50,776 bases of DNA from the IMG/VR virus record IMGVR_UViG_3300021373_001563, positions 1 to 50,776 of that record, one strand, 5' to 3'. The position numbers and the translations under genes were made by a program. Position 1 is the stretch's first letter; every line of letters starts with the position of its first letter. The stretch comes from a virus. The notes under the pieces are model-generated. The model had not been told where the DNA came from and did no database searches. It worked only from the letters and a program-made list of their open reading frames with translations. Below are positions 7,747-17,333 of this stretch, piece by piece.

Positions 7747-10700
7747 ATGGCATTAACATCACCAGGCGTAGAGGTCAAGGTAATTGACGAGAGTTTTTAC
7801 ACTCCGGCAGAACCAGGAACTGTACCAATGATATTCGTTGCTACCGCAGAAAATAAAACAAACGGTAGCGGAACAGCAACAGCAGAAGCAACAACAAAAG
7901 CTAATGCTGAAAAACCAGTATTACTAACATCGCAAAGAGATCTTGCAGATAAGTTCGGCGATCCAATTTTTTATACTGATGCAAACAATAACCCAGTACA
8001 CGGCGGAGAACTAAACGAGTACGGCTTACAAGCAGCATACTCACTTTTAGGCGTAAGCAATGCAGTATATGTTACAAGAGCAGACGTTGACTTAGGTCAA
8101 CTACAGCCTACAGCAGAAGCACCAAGTGCAAATCCAGCAGGCGGAACTAACTGGCTTGATACACAAAATACAGCATGGGGCATATTTGAATGGAATGGTG
8201 CATCAGCAGCACAAACAGACGGGCAAACATTCCAAGTTAAAACACCTATTGTTATTACTGATACTACAAAAATTGCACCAAACGGATCTCCAAAAACATC
8301 AGTTGGACAAAAAGGCGAATATGCTATTAAAGCAACAACAAACGTAATTAAAGTTTTCTACAAGAATTATTTAGGCGAATGGGTAGAAGTAGGAAGCAAT
8401 GATTGGGTTGATAGTCATCCAACAATAGTTGCTGATTCATCAGCAAACGAAGCAAGTTTTGTAGGCGGTTCGGCTACATTTACGTTATCAGTTGGAGCAG
8501 CTGATTATAGCATTGCAGAAGATGCAACACTAGACGCAACTATTTCAGCAGCAAATATTCAACTAGCTAATGCAAACACAGGCGTAAGATTAGAAAAAAT
8601 TGACGGCAAAGTTCATATTTTTAATGATGGTTCAGCAGACTCAACTATTTCATTAGCAGCTGGCGCCGGCGTAGGCGGTGACTTACTTCCTTTACTAGGA
8701 CTTTCAGTACAGACAAAACTTTGTCCTGCACTACAAGTTAGCCCACATACAAGTGTTCCAGAATTTAAAATGAACGACACAAGCCCACGTCCAACAGGAT
8801 CTGTTTGGGTTAAGACTACAGAACCAAATCAAGGTGCCCGTTGGAGATACAAGCGTTGGAATTCAGAAACAGAACTTTTTGATGCTGTTGAATTACCAAT
8901 TTATGCATCAGCAGCAGGCGCATTATTTGATTTAGATCGCTCAAGTGGCGGCCTTGGTCTTGCAGCAGGTGATTCTTATGTACTATCAAATGCACAAGGC
9001 ACATCACCAGCAAGAGCAGCATTTACTGTATACGAAAGAGTAGGCACAGGAACTACAAGAATCGAAGGCGGCGTAATTGGAGCAACATTTACTCCTGGTA
9101 ATGAATCATTTACTATTGCAGAATCTGCACCAGGCGTACAAGGTGTTGGTGATCCTGTAACAGTTTCATTTGCAGTAGCAGGAAACTCAGATGATGCTGA
9201 CGTTATGGCAGGTGCTATCAACTCAGCAGGACTAAACTATGTTGTTGCAAGTGTAGTTGGTGATAGAGTTGTTATTGAACATACCGCTGGCGGCGAAATG
9301 GAATTTGTTGATACTTCAGCAGCACTATCAGGCGCAGGCTTTACAGCATACGATTATGCAGACGGTTCAGGAACAGCAAACCTTTATGTTAAAGTAGGAA
9401 CTTCGGGTTCAGATGACCCGCTTACATTAACAGCAAGTAACTGGAAAAAAGCAACACTAACAGCAAGCGATGATGCACCATCAAGTTTAGCAGCAGACGG
9501 CCAACTATGGTATAACTCAGTTGTTGACGAAGTTGACATTATGGTACATGACGGTAATAGCTGGAGAGGTTATCGTGTAGCATATCCTGATTCAGATCCA
9601 ATGGGTCCAATAGTTAGTGCAACAGAACCAGAAAAGCAAAGCGACGGTTCACCACTAGTTGAAGGCGACCTTTGGGTAAGCACTGCTGATATTGAAAACT
9701 ATCCATTAATTTATCGCTATAATGGCGTTACTCTAAAGTGGGTATTACTAGATAGCTCAGATCAAACTACAGAAAACGGTGTACTATTTGCAGATGCACG
9801 TTACAACACAGCAGGCGCAAACAGTGGAACAGCAGGTGATATTGTAGACTTGCTAAGTTCAGATTATGTAGACGGCGATGCTCCACAAGCAGCACTATAT
9901 CCAAGAGGTATGTTGTTATGGAACCTACGTAGAAGTGGATTTAATGTTAAGCGTTTTGTACGTAATTATGTTGACATTAACGCAGACAATGCAGTTAGCG
10001 GCGAAAGCCAAGCAAATTACTATCCACACCGTTGGGTAACAGCATCAGCTAACCAAGCAGATGGATCAGGTAGTTTTGGCCGTAAAGCACAGCGTCAAAT
10101 TGTTATTACTGGACTACAAGCAATGGTTAGCGGAGTTGACGAATTAAGAGATGACGAAACTAGACTATTCAATGTAATGGCAACACCAGGTTATCCAGAA
10201 CTAATTGGAGAAATGGTAAGTCTAAACTATGACAGAGGTTTAAGTGCATTTATTGTAGGCGACAGTCCAATGAGATTGAAGCCAGATGCAACTTCACTTA
10301 ATGAGTGGGGTACTAACGTTCGTCTAGCAGTTGAAGATAACGACGACGGCTTAGTTAGTAGAGACGAGTACATGGGTGTTTATTATCCAGCAGGATTTAC
10401 AAGTGATAACGTAGGTAACAACATTGTTGTTCCACCAAGTCATATGGCACTTCGCACTATTGCACTAAGTGATCAAGTTTCTTATCCATGGTTTGCACCC
10501 GCAGGTACAAGACGTGGCGGTGTAACTAATGCAACAGCAACAGGTTATATTAGTGACGAAGGAGAATTTGTAAGTGTTGCACTTAACGAAGGTCAACGCG
10601 ATACATTGTATTCAAACGCAGTTAACCCAATTACAACACTAGCAGGCGCAGGCCTTGTTGTATTTGGACAAAAAACTCGTGCAAGAAATGCAAGCTCACT

Positions 10701-11019
10701 TGATAGAGTGAACGTAGCACGTTTAGTTGTTTACTTAAGAAGCCAGCTAAACAAACTAGCAAAACCTTACTTGTTTGAACCAAATGATAAGATTACTAGA
10801 GATCAAATCAAAGCAGCAGCAGAGAGCTTATGTTTAGAGCTAGTAGGACAAAGAGCACTTTATGACTTCTTAGTTGTTTGTGATGAATCAAACAATACTC
10901 CAGGAAGAATAGATCGTAATGAGCTATACTTAGACATTGCAATTGAACCAGTTAAAGCAGTAGAATTTATTTACATTCCACTAAGACTTAAGAATACAGG
11001 AGAAATTGCAGGACTTTAA
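7747..11019 (+). CDS. gp18: Tail sheath protein gp18, greatly enlarged
   Basis: Start MALTSPGVEVKVIDES and end IPLRLKNTGEIAGL are the two conserved ends of T4-like tail sheath proteins, the contractile outer tube. At 1,090 residues it is far longer than T4 gp18 (659). The extra mass is in the middle and includes three aromatic modules: about residues 345-388 (GSVWVKTTEP, RWRYKRWN), 577-611 (DGQLWYNSV, HDGNSWRGYR) and 627-672 (GDLWVSTAD, YRYNGVTLKW). These resemble the GDLW...YW.G..W units of fibre proteins and probably sit on the outside of the sheath. It has an AGGAG ribosome site and a late promoter and ends at a hairpin terminator. Confidence 0.9.
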   Translation: MALTSPGVEVKVIDESFYTPAEPGTVPMIFVATAENKTNGSGTATAEATTKANAEKPVLLTSQRDLADKFGDPIFYTDANNNPVHGGELNEYGLQAAYSLLGVSNAVYVTRADVDLGQLQPTAEAPSANPAGGTNWLDTQNTAWGIFEWNGASAAQTDGQTFQVKTPIVITDTTKIAPNGSPKTSVGQKGEYAIKATTNVIKVFYKNYLGEWVEVGSNDWVDSHPTIVADSSANEASFVGGSATFTLSVGAADYSIAEDATLDATISAANIQLANANTGVRLEKIDGKVHIFNDGSADSTISLAAGAGVGGDLLPLLGLSVQTKLCPALQVSPHTSVPEFKMNDTSPRPTGSVWVKTTEPNQGARWRYKRWNSETELFDAVELPIYASAAGALFDLDRSSGGLGLAAGDSYVLSNAQGTSPARAAFTVYERVGTGTTRIEGGVIGATFTPGNESFTIAESAPGVQGVGDPVTVSFAVAGNSDDADVMAGAINSAGLNYVVASVVGDRVVIEHTAGGEMEFVDTSAALSGAGFTAYDYADGSGTANLYVKVGTSGSDDPLTLTASNWKKATLTASDDAPSSLAADGQLWYNSVVDEVDIMVHDGNSWRGYRVAYPDSDPMGPIVSATEPEKQSDGSPLVEGDLWVSTADIENYPLIYRYNGVTLKWVLLDSSDQTTENGVLFADARYNTAGANSGTAGDIVDLLSSDYVDGDAPQAALYPRGMLLWNLRRSGFNVKRFVRNYVDINADNAVSGESQANYYPHRWVTASANQADGSGSFGRKAQRQIVITGLQAMVSGVDELRDDETRLFNVMATPGYPELIGEMVSLNYDRGLSAFIVGDSPMRLKPDATSLNEWGTNVRLAVEDNDDGLVSRDEYMGVYYPAGFTSDNVGNNIVVPPSHMALRTIALSDQVSYPWFAPAGTRRGGVTNATATGYISDEGEFVSVALNEGQRDTLYSNAVNPITTLAGAGLVVFGQKTRARNASSLDRVNVARLVVYLRSQLNKLAKPYLFEPNDKITRDQIKAAAESLCLELVGQRALYDFLVVCDESNNTPGRIDRNELYLDIAIEPVKAVEFIYIPLRLKNTGEIAGL

Positions 11020-11028
11020 ATGAGGGCT

Positions 11029-11052
11029 AGGACCCCTGAAAAAAGGGGTCCT
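11029..11052 (+). terminator. Hairpin terminator after gp18
   Basis: A 9-base perfect stem (AGGACCCCT with AGGGGTCCT) around a short A-rich loop. The following T-run is weak, so read-through into gp19 is likely. Confidence 0.65.
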
Positions 11053-11058
11053 TACTTT

Positions 11059-11066
11059 GATAAATA
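11059..11066 (+). promoter_or_regulatory. Late promoter of gp19
   Basis: GATAAATA, 7 bases after the gp18 hairpin. The leader carries a CAGGAG ribosome site before the ATG at 11089. Confidence 0.75.
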
Positions 11067-11088
11067 CTAGCAACAGGAGAAAATATAA

Positions 11089-11721
11089 ATGGCAATCTCA
11101 ACATTATCAAAAATTACAGTACCACTAGCTAGTGATTCTAGTGCAAGTAACCAAGGCTTGTTAATGCCTAAGTTACAGTATCGCTTTAGAGTGACACTAG
11201 AAAACTTTGGCGTAAGTGGTAATACAACAGAACTAACAAAACAAGTAGTAGACGTAACTCGTCCTAACTTAACTTTTGAAGAAATTACTTTAGATGTTTA
11301 CAACTCAAGAAGTTACCTAGCAGGTAAGCACACTTGGGAACCAATTACTCTTAACGTAAGAGACGATGTAAGCAACAACGTTACTAAGCAAGTTGGCGAG
11401 CAACTTCAGAAGCAATTTGACTTCTTTGAACAGTCAAGTGCAGCATCAGGTATTGATTACAAGTTCTTAACTCGTATTGAAATGCTTGACGGTGGCAACG
11501 GTGCAAACGAAGTCGGTGTATTAGAGACTTGGGAGTGCTATGGTTGCTTCTTAACTAATGCAAACTATAACACAATGGCATATGCTACCAATGATCCAGC
11601 AACTATCGCACTATCAATTAGATACGATAATGCTATTCAAACACCACAAGGTACTGGTATTGGTACAGCAGTTGGTCGTACAGTTAACACTCTAGTAACT
11701 GGCGGCGGCGGCGCACAGTAA
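11089..11721 (+). CDS. gp19: Tail tube protein gp19
   Basis: A 210-residue protein directly after the sheath gene, as in T4 where gp19 (163 residues) forms the inner tube of the tail. Characteristic stretches are LQYRFRVTLENFG at about residues 29-41, VVDVTRPNLTFEEI at 52-65 and the WEPITLNVRDD strand at about 83-93. The C-terminal 25 residues are Gly/Thr-rich and probably flexible. It has its own late promoter and ribosome site and is followed by a strong terminator, which suits a protein needed in many copies. Confidence 0.85.
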   Translation: MAISTLSKITVPLASDSSASNQGLLMPKLQYRFRVTLENFGVSGNTTELTKQVVDVTRPNLTFEEITLDVYNSRSYLAGKHTWEPITLNVRDDVSNNVTKQVGEQLQKQFDFFEQSSAASGIDYKFLTRIEMLDGGNGANEVGVLETWECYGCFLTNANYNTMAYATNDPATIALSIRYDNAIQTPQGTGIGTAVGRTVNTLVTGGGGAQ

Positions 11722-11745
11722 ACTTAAAAAGTAGATTGTCAAACG

Positions 11746-11774
11746 AAAAAGGAGGCTTCGGTCTCCTTTTTTAT
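11746..11774 (+). terminator. Intrinsic terminator after gp19
   Basis: Stem AAAAAGGAG / CTCCTTTTT with an 8-base loop containing TTCG, followed by further Ts. Confidence 0.85.
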
Positions 11775-11796
11775 TATCTGCGTGGTTTTTCTTATG

Positions 11797-11804
11797 GATA
11801 AATA
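11797..11804 (+). promoter_or_regulatory. Late promoter, leaderless, for the tube-like gene
   Basis: GATAAATA, spacer TATGT, then the ATG at 11810. Confidence 0.75.
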
Positions 11805-11809
11805 TATGT

Positions 11810-12949
11810 ATGGCAAACAAGTTAAACGGATTCTTAGATAATTTTTTCGGTGGAGTTACTAATCCAAAAGGAATAGTAGGCGACTTCCAACATGCTCAGC
11901 GTTTATATGTTGACAATGCATTTCGTCTTGCACCTAAGGTAAAATTCCTTTACTTTGTAAATTTTAATTTTACAGATTCAGTAATTAGGGCTTTTCCAAA
12001 GATGGCACAAAGGCATAGAGCAGAAATGAATATGCTTTGTAAGCAAATTGATTTGCCACAATATACTGCTACTGTAGATACAAAAAATCAATATAATAGA
12101 AAAAAGAATATACAAACTAGAATTGATTATTCTCCGGTTAACATTCTTATGCACGACGATAATTTGGGAATTACTAATTCTTTAATGCAAGCATACTATA
12201 GATATTACTATAGAGACGGCAATATTTCAGATATTAGTGCAACATATGATCCTCGAAGTACATATAAAGAAAGTAACGGAAGAGGTTATAGGTTTGGTTT
12301 AGACAACGATAAACTTGAACCATTCTTTAAGAATATAAAATTATATCAATTTAGTAGACATCAATATCAAGAATATACATTAATTAATCCAATAATTACA
12401 GCATGGGGCCATGATACTATGGACCAAACAGACGGCGCCGGCATAGTAGAAAATAAAATGGCTTTAAATTACGAAGCAGTTTTATATTCAGACGGTGTAG
12501 TAGGCGAAGACGATCCAGCAACTTTTGCATCTAGTCACTATGATAAAACACCAAGTCCTTTAAGTGTACAAGGCGGCGGCGTTGCTAATCTTTTCGGCGG
12601 TGGCGGCATATTAGACGGTGCTTCTAGTGTATTAGGTGATATTACTAGTGGTAATGTTGGTCTAGGAACATTACTTACTGCGGCAAATACAGTACGCAAT
12701 GCAGGAGATTTATCAAAAGACAGTCTTAAAAGAGAAGGTTTTAGTATACTAACTAATGCAATAGTAAGTGCTGGACAAGATCCTTCACCAGGCGGAATTA
12801 CAGGTACATTCTTTGGCAAGAATAGTGGCAAAGGTACTGAAACAACACAAGCAGTAAGTAAGAATGATAATACCTCGCAAGAAGCTAAAGCACAAAAAAT
12901 AGGACAAGCACAAGAAGCTAATGGCTTACCAAATACAACAGGAACTTAA
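11810..12949 (+). CDS. Tail-tube-like virion protein (baseplate or tube-completion)
   Basis: A 379-residue protein. Residues 40-240 resemble the tube-fold proteins of marine T4-like phages: VKFLYFVNFNFTD at about 44-56, MLCKQIDLPQYTATVDTKNQ at about 75-94 (the conserved strand that faces the next subunit), then NRKKNIQTRIDYSPVNILMH. T4 has three tube-fold proteins: gp19, and the baseplate proteins gp48 and gp54. Which of these this one matches cannot be decided by eye. The C-terminal third is Gly/Ser-rich (LFGGGGILDGASSVLGD). It is predicted to be translated from a leaderless late mRNA and runs straight into the next two genes with gaps of 2 bases. Confidence 0.5.
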   Translation: MANKLNGFLDNFFGGVTNPKGIVGDFQHAQRLYVDNAFRLAPKVKFLYFVNFNFTDSVIRAFPKMAQRHRAEMNMLCKQIDLPQYTATVDTKNQYNRKKNIQTRIDYSPVNILMHDDNLGITNSLMQAYYRYYYRDGNISDISATYDPRSTYKESNGRGYRFGLDNDKLEPFFKNIKLYQFSRHQYQEYTLINPIITAWGHDTMDQTDGAGIVENKMALNYEAVLYSDGVVGEDDPATFASSHYDKTPSPLSVQGGGVANLFGGGGILDGASSVLGDITSGNVGLGTLLTAANTVRNAGDLSKDSLKREGFSILTNAIVSAGQDPSPGGITGTFFGKNSGKGTETTQAVSKNDNTSQEAKAQKIGQAQEANGLPNTTGT

Positions 12950-12951
12950 AA

Positions 12952-13410
12952 ATGGCAGTTACAGGAAATATACCGCAAACAAAATTTACATCAAGTGACG
13001 AATCAGTTAGAGAATTTTTTGATAATTTTTATACAGCAAAATTAGAATTTTCATCTAACGAAGTAGATGCAGTAATTGCTTTTTTTGAAAAAAGAGGTTT
13101 TGAAAAGACAGCCGCTTATAGTGTTTCCACTATCTTAATGCAGCAAGCAAAGATCGACAACGTACCTATTTTTAAATTGTTAGATAGCTTAAAAGGATTT
13201 AACGAACTACAACTTAGTACGTTAGTAACAGAAATTTTAAACTATAATAGATCTAAAACTAGTACATTGGGTTTTAGATTAGAAAGTCAACAAACTTTAT
13301 TAGAATCAAGAAATGTAGAAGTTTTTGAAACACCAGAAGAAACAATTATATCAAATCAAGAAAATTATGTAACTCTTGGATATGTAGAGCCGGGATACGT
13401 GGGAGAATAA
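12952..13410 (+). CDS. Conserved virion protein of T4-like marine phages
   Basis: A 152-residue protein, 2 bases after the tube-like gene and 2 bases before the fibre-like gene, hence part of a late operon. It is largely helical, with FFDNFYTAKLEFSSNEVDAV and a C-terminal TLGFRLESQQTLLESRNVEV region. Cyanophage structural proteins with a similar helical body and an LG...-R-N ending sit in the same kind of position, but the function is unknown to me. A structural role is inferred from position. Confidence 0.45.
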   Translation: MAVTGNIPQTKFTSSDESVREFFDNFYTAKLEFSSNEVDAVIAFFEKRGFEKTAAYSVSTILMQQAKIDNVPIFKLLDSLKGFNELQLSTLVTEILNYNRSKTSTLGFRLESQQTLLESRNVEVFETPEETIISNQENYVTLGYVEPGYVGE

Positions 13411-13412
13411 CA

Positions 13413-14942
13413 ATGGCAATAATTTTAAGAACAGACAAAGGTTCTCAGTTAACTTATGCAGAATTAGATGGAAACTTTACCGACTTAGATGTTAGAGTTA
13501 CAAATGCAACAACGATTGCAGAAACACCTGTTGTTTGGAATAATATACAAGGTAAACCAGAATTGTTTGATGGTGATTATTCGTCTTTAGAAAATGCTCC
13601 AGCTGTTCCTGTTAACATAGGCGACTTAAATAATGTTTCAAGTAATGTTCCGAGTATTGGACAAGTTTTAGAATGGTCTGGTACAGAATGGTTTCCAGCA
13701 ACAGTGTCTGACAGTGCATTTAGTGGTAGTTATGATGATCTAACCGACAAGCCAGTATTGTTTAGTGGCAGTTATAATGATTTAACACAACAACCTACAA
13801 TACCTACAGATATTAATCAACTTACAGACATCGACAGTTTACTTTCTAGTGGCGGTGGCGGATCTTATACTAATTCCGATGTTGATACTCATCTAAATGT
13901 TAGTGAAGCACAAGCATCTGAAGTGTTAAGTTGGGATGGGGCAAACTATACGTGGGTAGCAAACGCTGGCTCAGGCACATCGTATACAGACTCTGACGCC
14001 ATTAGTGCTGTAACTAGCTCTGATTTAGACATGGGCGGTAATAAAGTATTATTTGGAAACGTGTATAGTGAAGTAGGCGATTTACCTAATGCTACGAATT
14101 ATCACGGTATGTTTGCCCATGTTCATGCCACTGGCGCAGCATATTTTGCACATGGCGGCAATTGGGTACAACTTGCTAACAGTTCTGACTTAGGCGGCGG
14201 CGATGTATCTGATATTAATGACTTAACAGATGTAGATACATCAACAACACCGCCTACTGCTAATCAAGTTTTAAAATGGAATGATAGTGAAAGCAAATGG
14301 CTTCCTGCAGATGATAACGGACCTGTAGACTACGGTAGTCGTTTAGTGTGGAACTTAGCAGATCCTAGTGCCAGTGAAGTTTTAAATGCAGGCATAGAAG
14401 CTGATACAGCATGGTACTACGGTGATGTAGTATCAGATCCTGCCAATCCTACTACAAGTGTAGTATTAGATATAGGCGCCGAAACTCCTACCTTTACAGG
14501 TAATGTAATGGGCGAAGTACATGGCGATGTAAAAACAGCAGATGGTGGATCAGTTATCCTTGATGTAGATGCCGGCGGCAGCGGCACAGCAATGTACACT
14601 GGTGATGTAACTGGTGATGTAACTGGTGATATCACAAGTTCAGGAACAAGTACATTTACAGGTACACTTGAAATTGCAAATTTAGCAAGTGTAGGCACAG
14701 GAAACTTAGGATTTACTAGTGCAGCCAGCGTAAATATCACAGCAGCAGATGATGTAAACATCAATGGCACAGCAAATTTTGATAGCATATTTAAATTAAC
14801 ACCATTAAGTGCTGCACCTTTAAATCCTGTAGCCGGAACGTTTGCTGTTGCGGATTATAATAACTGGGATCCAGCATCATCATCTACACCAAGACCGTAT
14901 CCGGTATTTTATGACGGTGCTGTTTGGCAGCCTCTATATTAA
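13413..14942 (+). CDS. Fibre-like structural protein
   Basis: A 509-residue protein beginning MAIILRTDKGSQLTYAELDG, the N-terminal plug (G..LT..ELD.NF) that starts many fibre proteins of marine myoviruses. It has tandem SGSYDDLTDKPVLF / SGSYNDLTQQPTIP units at about residues 103-131, and a YHGMFAHVHATGAAYFAHGG segment at about residues 230-249. A close relative of this last segment is in the protein at 45733-47658. Repeats of TGDVTGDVTGDI near residue 395 suggest beta-helical or trimeric fibre structure. It is immediately upstream of a subtilase, as is its relative at the right end. Confidence 0.6.
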   Translation: MAIILRTDKGSQLTYAELDGNFTDLDVRVTNATTIAETPVVWNNIQGKPELFDGDYSSLENAPAVPVNIGDLNNVSSNVPSIGQVLEWSGTEWFPATVSDSAFSGSYDDLTDKPVLFSGSYNDLTQQPTIPTDINQLTDIDSLLSSGGGGSYTNSDVDTHLNVSEAQASEVLSWDGANYTWVANAGSGTSYTDSDAISAVTSSDLDMGGNKVLFGNVYSEVGDLPNATNYHGMFAHVHATGAAYFAHGGNWVQLANSSDLGGGDVSDINDLTDVDTSTTPPTANQVLKWNDSESKWLPADDNGPVDYGSRLVWNLADPSASEVLNAGIEADTAWYYGDVVSDPANPTTSVVLDIGAETPTFTGNVMGEVHGDVKTADGGSVILDVDAGGSGTAMYTGDVTGDVTGDITSSGTSTFTGTLEIANLASVGTGNLGFTSAASVNITAADDVNINGTANFDSIFKLTPLSAAPLNPVAGTFAVADYNNWDPASSSTPRPYPVFYDGAVWQPLY

Positions 14943-14953
14943 GGTAGAAATGA

Positions 14954-16861
14954 ATGGAAAAAGAATACACCGTAATAGCAACAGCAAGGGAACACTTATC
15001 TGATCTTGAAGCAGAAATTACTGCTAGTAGCGGTGCAGGTCCTATTCCTAATAGAGCTGTAGACGTTGCTAATGCTAGGCCTGGATCTAAAATACAAACA
15101 CACTTTATGCTTACTGACGAAGAAGCAGAAGCACTACGTAATGACCCAAGAGTACGTGCTGTAGAAATTCCTCCAGATCAAAGAGATGATATTAAAATAG
15201 GTCTAAACGCAGAACAAAGTGAAGGTGTGGTGTTTAGAAGAGGAGAAGATGGATCTTCGGTAAATGTTAATTGGGGACTAAGACGTTGTATTGAAGAAAC
15301 TAATATTTACGGTTCGAGTGAACTTGCTCCTGGTGGTTATTTGTATGCACTTGATGGCACAGGGGTAGACGTAGTTATTCAAGATAGTGGAGTTGATCAA
15401 GATCATCCTGAATGGGAAGATGCAGAAGGCACTAGCAGATTTCAAGCCATTGATTGGTATACAGAATCAGGTATTTCGGGAACACAAGATGCATTCTTCT
15501 ACAACGATTATGATGGACACGGTACACATTGTGCAGGTATTGCCGCAGGTAAAACTTATGGATGGGCCAAAGGTGCCCGCATATATGCACAGAAGTTAGC
15601 AGGTCTAGAAGGAACAGCTGATCCCGGAAATGGAATATCTATTTCAGACTCTTTTGATGCAATCCGACTTTGGCATAATGCAAAAACAGACAGTAGGCCA
15701 ACTATAGTAAATATGAGTTGGGGATATAGTGCAGTTTATACACAAGATCCTGATAACGGAACTTATCGAGGTACACCGTGGACATTCGCAGCTCAAACAG
15801 ATACCGAACTTTGGGACGATTATGGCATAGTGTCAAAATTTAGTGGCGGTGATGATCCAGACTTTAGAAGAATACCTTCACAAGTAGCATTCGTTGATGC
15901 TGAAGTAGAAGATATGATTGCAGATGGAATACACATCTGCATTGCCGCAGGTAATGATTATTATAAAGCAGATATACCAAGCGGAACAGATTATGATAAT
16001 GCAGTAGTTTTTGGCGGTATTACAAGATATTATCATAGACCAAGCTCACCTTATAGTTCAAATGCATTTATAGTTGGAAATATAGATTCTACACCTACAA
16101 CGGTAACTGACAGAACTGCTGGTTCTAGTAAAAAAGGACCAGCAGTAAATATGTGGGCACCCGGAACAGATATAATGAGTACTTGTAGTTTGAACTATAA
16201 TACTAACAGTTACACACCATTAGACTATCCTTCTAATACAGATTATAAAATAATGAGTATTGGCGGTACATCAATGGCATCACCGCAAGTAGCAGGCGTT
16301 GCGGCATTATATTTACAATCTCGCCCATACCTAACACCAGCACAATTAAAAGACATTATGAATGCTGATTCAAAATCAGTTATCAATCAAACTGCAAACA
16401 ATGATTCAGATTATAGGTCTTTTACACTTAGTATAATGGGATCTCCTAACAGGCATTTATATAGTAAGTACGGTGTATTAAATCCATTTACAATTACTAC
16501 AGAGTCTGTAGCACCTGTAGTTACAACATATAATATATCAGTTACTAGTAGCGGCTCGTCGTCTTACGTTTTATCAGGCTCAGATAGAAATGGAGCAGTT
16601 TCAGGAAATGATCCTACTATAGAAATTTTAGTAGGTGATATAATTGAATTTAACTTGTCAGTTAGTGGACATCCGTTTTGGATTAAAACAGCCGCAGTAA
16701 CAGGAACTGGAAGTACAGTTTCAACTGGTGTTACTAATAACGGACAACAGTCTGGAACATGCACATGGAATACGGCAGGTGTTACTCCTGGCACTTATTA
16801 TTATATTTGTCAATTCCACGGATCAATGGTAGGGCAAATTATCATCGGCACGGAAGAATAA
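14954..16861 (+). CDS. Subtilisin-like serine protease with C-terminal cupredoxin-like domain (copy 1)
   Basis: A 635-residue S8 family protease with an intact catalytic set: D144 in VIQDSG, H189 in DGHGTHCAG, S440 in GGTSMASP, and oxyanion-hole N334 in AAGN. Residues 1-75 look like an I9-type propeptide (HFMLTDEEAEALRNDPRVRAVE). Residues 525-632 form a cupredoxin-like domain with the type-1 copper pattern H573, C619, H622, M625 (SGHPFWIK and YYYICQFHGSM). There is no signal peptide, so it most likely acts on the virion or after lysis, for example trimming fibres or digesting host surface proteins; this is inference. It sits 11 bases after a fibre-like gene. A second homologous gene is at 47669. 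Confidence 0.9.
   Translation: MEKEYTVIATAREHLSDLEAEITASSGAGPIPNRAVDVANARPGSKIQTHFMLTDEEAEALRNDPRVRAVEIPPDQRDDIKIGLNAEQSEGVVFRRGEDGSSVNVNWGLRRCIEETNIYGSSELAPGGYLYALDGTGVDVVIQDSGVDQDHPEWEDAEGTSRFQAIDWYTESGISGTQDAFFYNDYDGHGTHCAGIAAGKTYGWAKGARIYAQKLAGLEGTADPGNGISISDSFDAIRLWHNAKTDSRPTIVNMSWGYSAVYTQDPDNGTYRGTPWTFAAQTDTELWDDYGIVSKFSGGDDPDFRRIPSQVAFVDAEVEDMIADGIHICIAAGNDYYKADIPSGTDYDNAVVFGGITRYYHRPSSPYSSNAFIVGNIDSTPTTVTDRTAGSSKKGPAVNMWAPGTDIMSTCSLNYNTNSYTPLDYPSNTDYKIMSIGGTSMASPQVAGVAALYLQSRPYLTPAQLKDIMNADSKSVINQTANNDSDYRSFTLSIMGSPNRHLYSKYGVLNPFTITTESVAPVVTTYNISVTSSGSSSYVLSGSDRNGAVSGNDPTIEILVGDIIEFNLSVSGHPFWIKTAAVTGTGSTVSTGVTNNGQQSGTCTWNTAGVTPGTYYYICQFHGSMVGQIIIGTEE
15455..15490 (+). repeat. 36-base exact direct repeat, copy A
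   Basis: Identical to 48164-48199, the same place in the second subtilase gene. A second identical run of 33 bases is at 15581-15613 and 48290-48322. Confidence 0.9.
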
Positions 16862-16865
16862 TGCC

Positions 16866-17303
16866 ATGCCAAAATTTGCTCAAGGTAAATTTAAACTAAA
16901 AAATCCTGATAAGTATCTAGGAAATACAACACCAACTTATAGAAGCAGCTGGGAATTTGCCTTTATGAGATTCTGTGATGAACATCCTAGCGTCAGTCAA
17001 TGGGCAAGTGAGGCAGTAAAAATACCTTATAGACATCCATTTACAGGAAAACATACTGTATATGTTCCTGACTTTTTTATTGCATATGCAAGTAAAACAG
17101 GAAAGCAAAAAGTTGAACTTATAGAAGTTAAACCAGAAAATCAATCATTAAAAGAAAAAACAGGACGCAGTCGTGCAAACCAAGCTCATTGGATTATTAA
17201 TCAAGCAAAATGGGAAGCAGCAAGAGCTTGGTGTAAACAAAAAGGCATTTATTTTAGAATTGTTACAGAGAATGATATTTTTCACAATGGTAAAAGAAGA
17301 TAA
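16866..17303 (+). CDS. gp4: Head completion protein gp4-like
   Basis: A 145-residue protein closely following T4 gp4 (150 residues) in layout: GKFKLKNPDKYLGNTTPTYR at residues 7-26, then SSWEFAFMRFCD, a YVPDFFIAY strand at about 59-67, and ELIEVKPENQ at about 78-87. In T4-like phages this protein completes DNA-filled heads. The PDF...ELIEVKP arrangement is the D...E-x-K pattern of TnsA/PD-(D/E)XK nucleases, so an endonuclease activity on packaged DNA ends is plausible. It starts 4 bases after the subtilase stop, so it is probably read from the same late transcript. Its 3' end contains the late promoter for gp16. Confidence 0.8.
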   Translation: MPKFAQGKFKLKNPDKYLGNTTPTYRSSWEFAFMRFCDEHPSVSQWASEAVKIPYRHPFTGKHTVYVPDFFIAYASKTGKQKVELIEVKPENQSLKEKTGRSRANQAHWIINQAKWEAARAWCKQKGIYFRIVTENDIFHNGKRR

Positions 17304-17306
17304 ATA
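17299..17306 (+). promoter_or_regulatory. Late promoter of gp16
   Basis: GATAAATA overlapping the gp4 stop codon; the gp16 ATG is at 17334. Confidence 0.65.
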
Positions 17307-17333
17307 ATAGTAGCAGTTAATGGTTGGAAAATT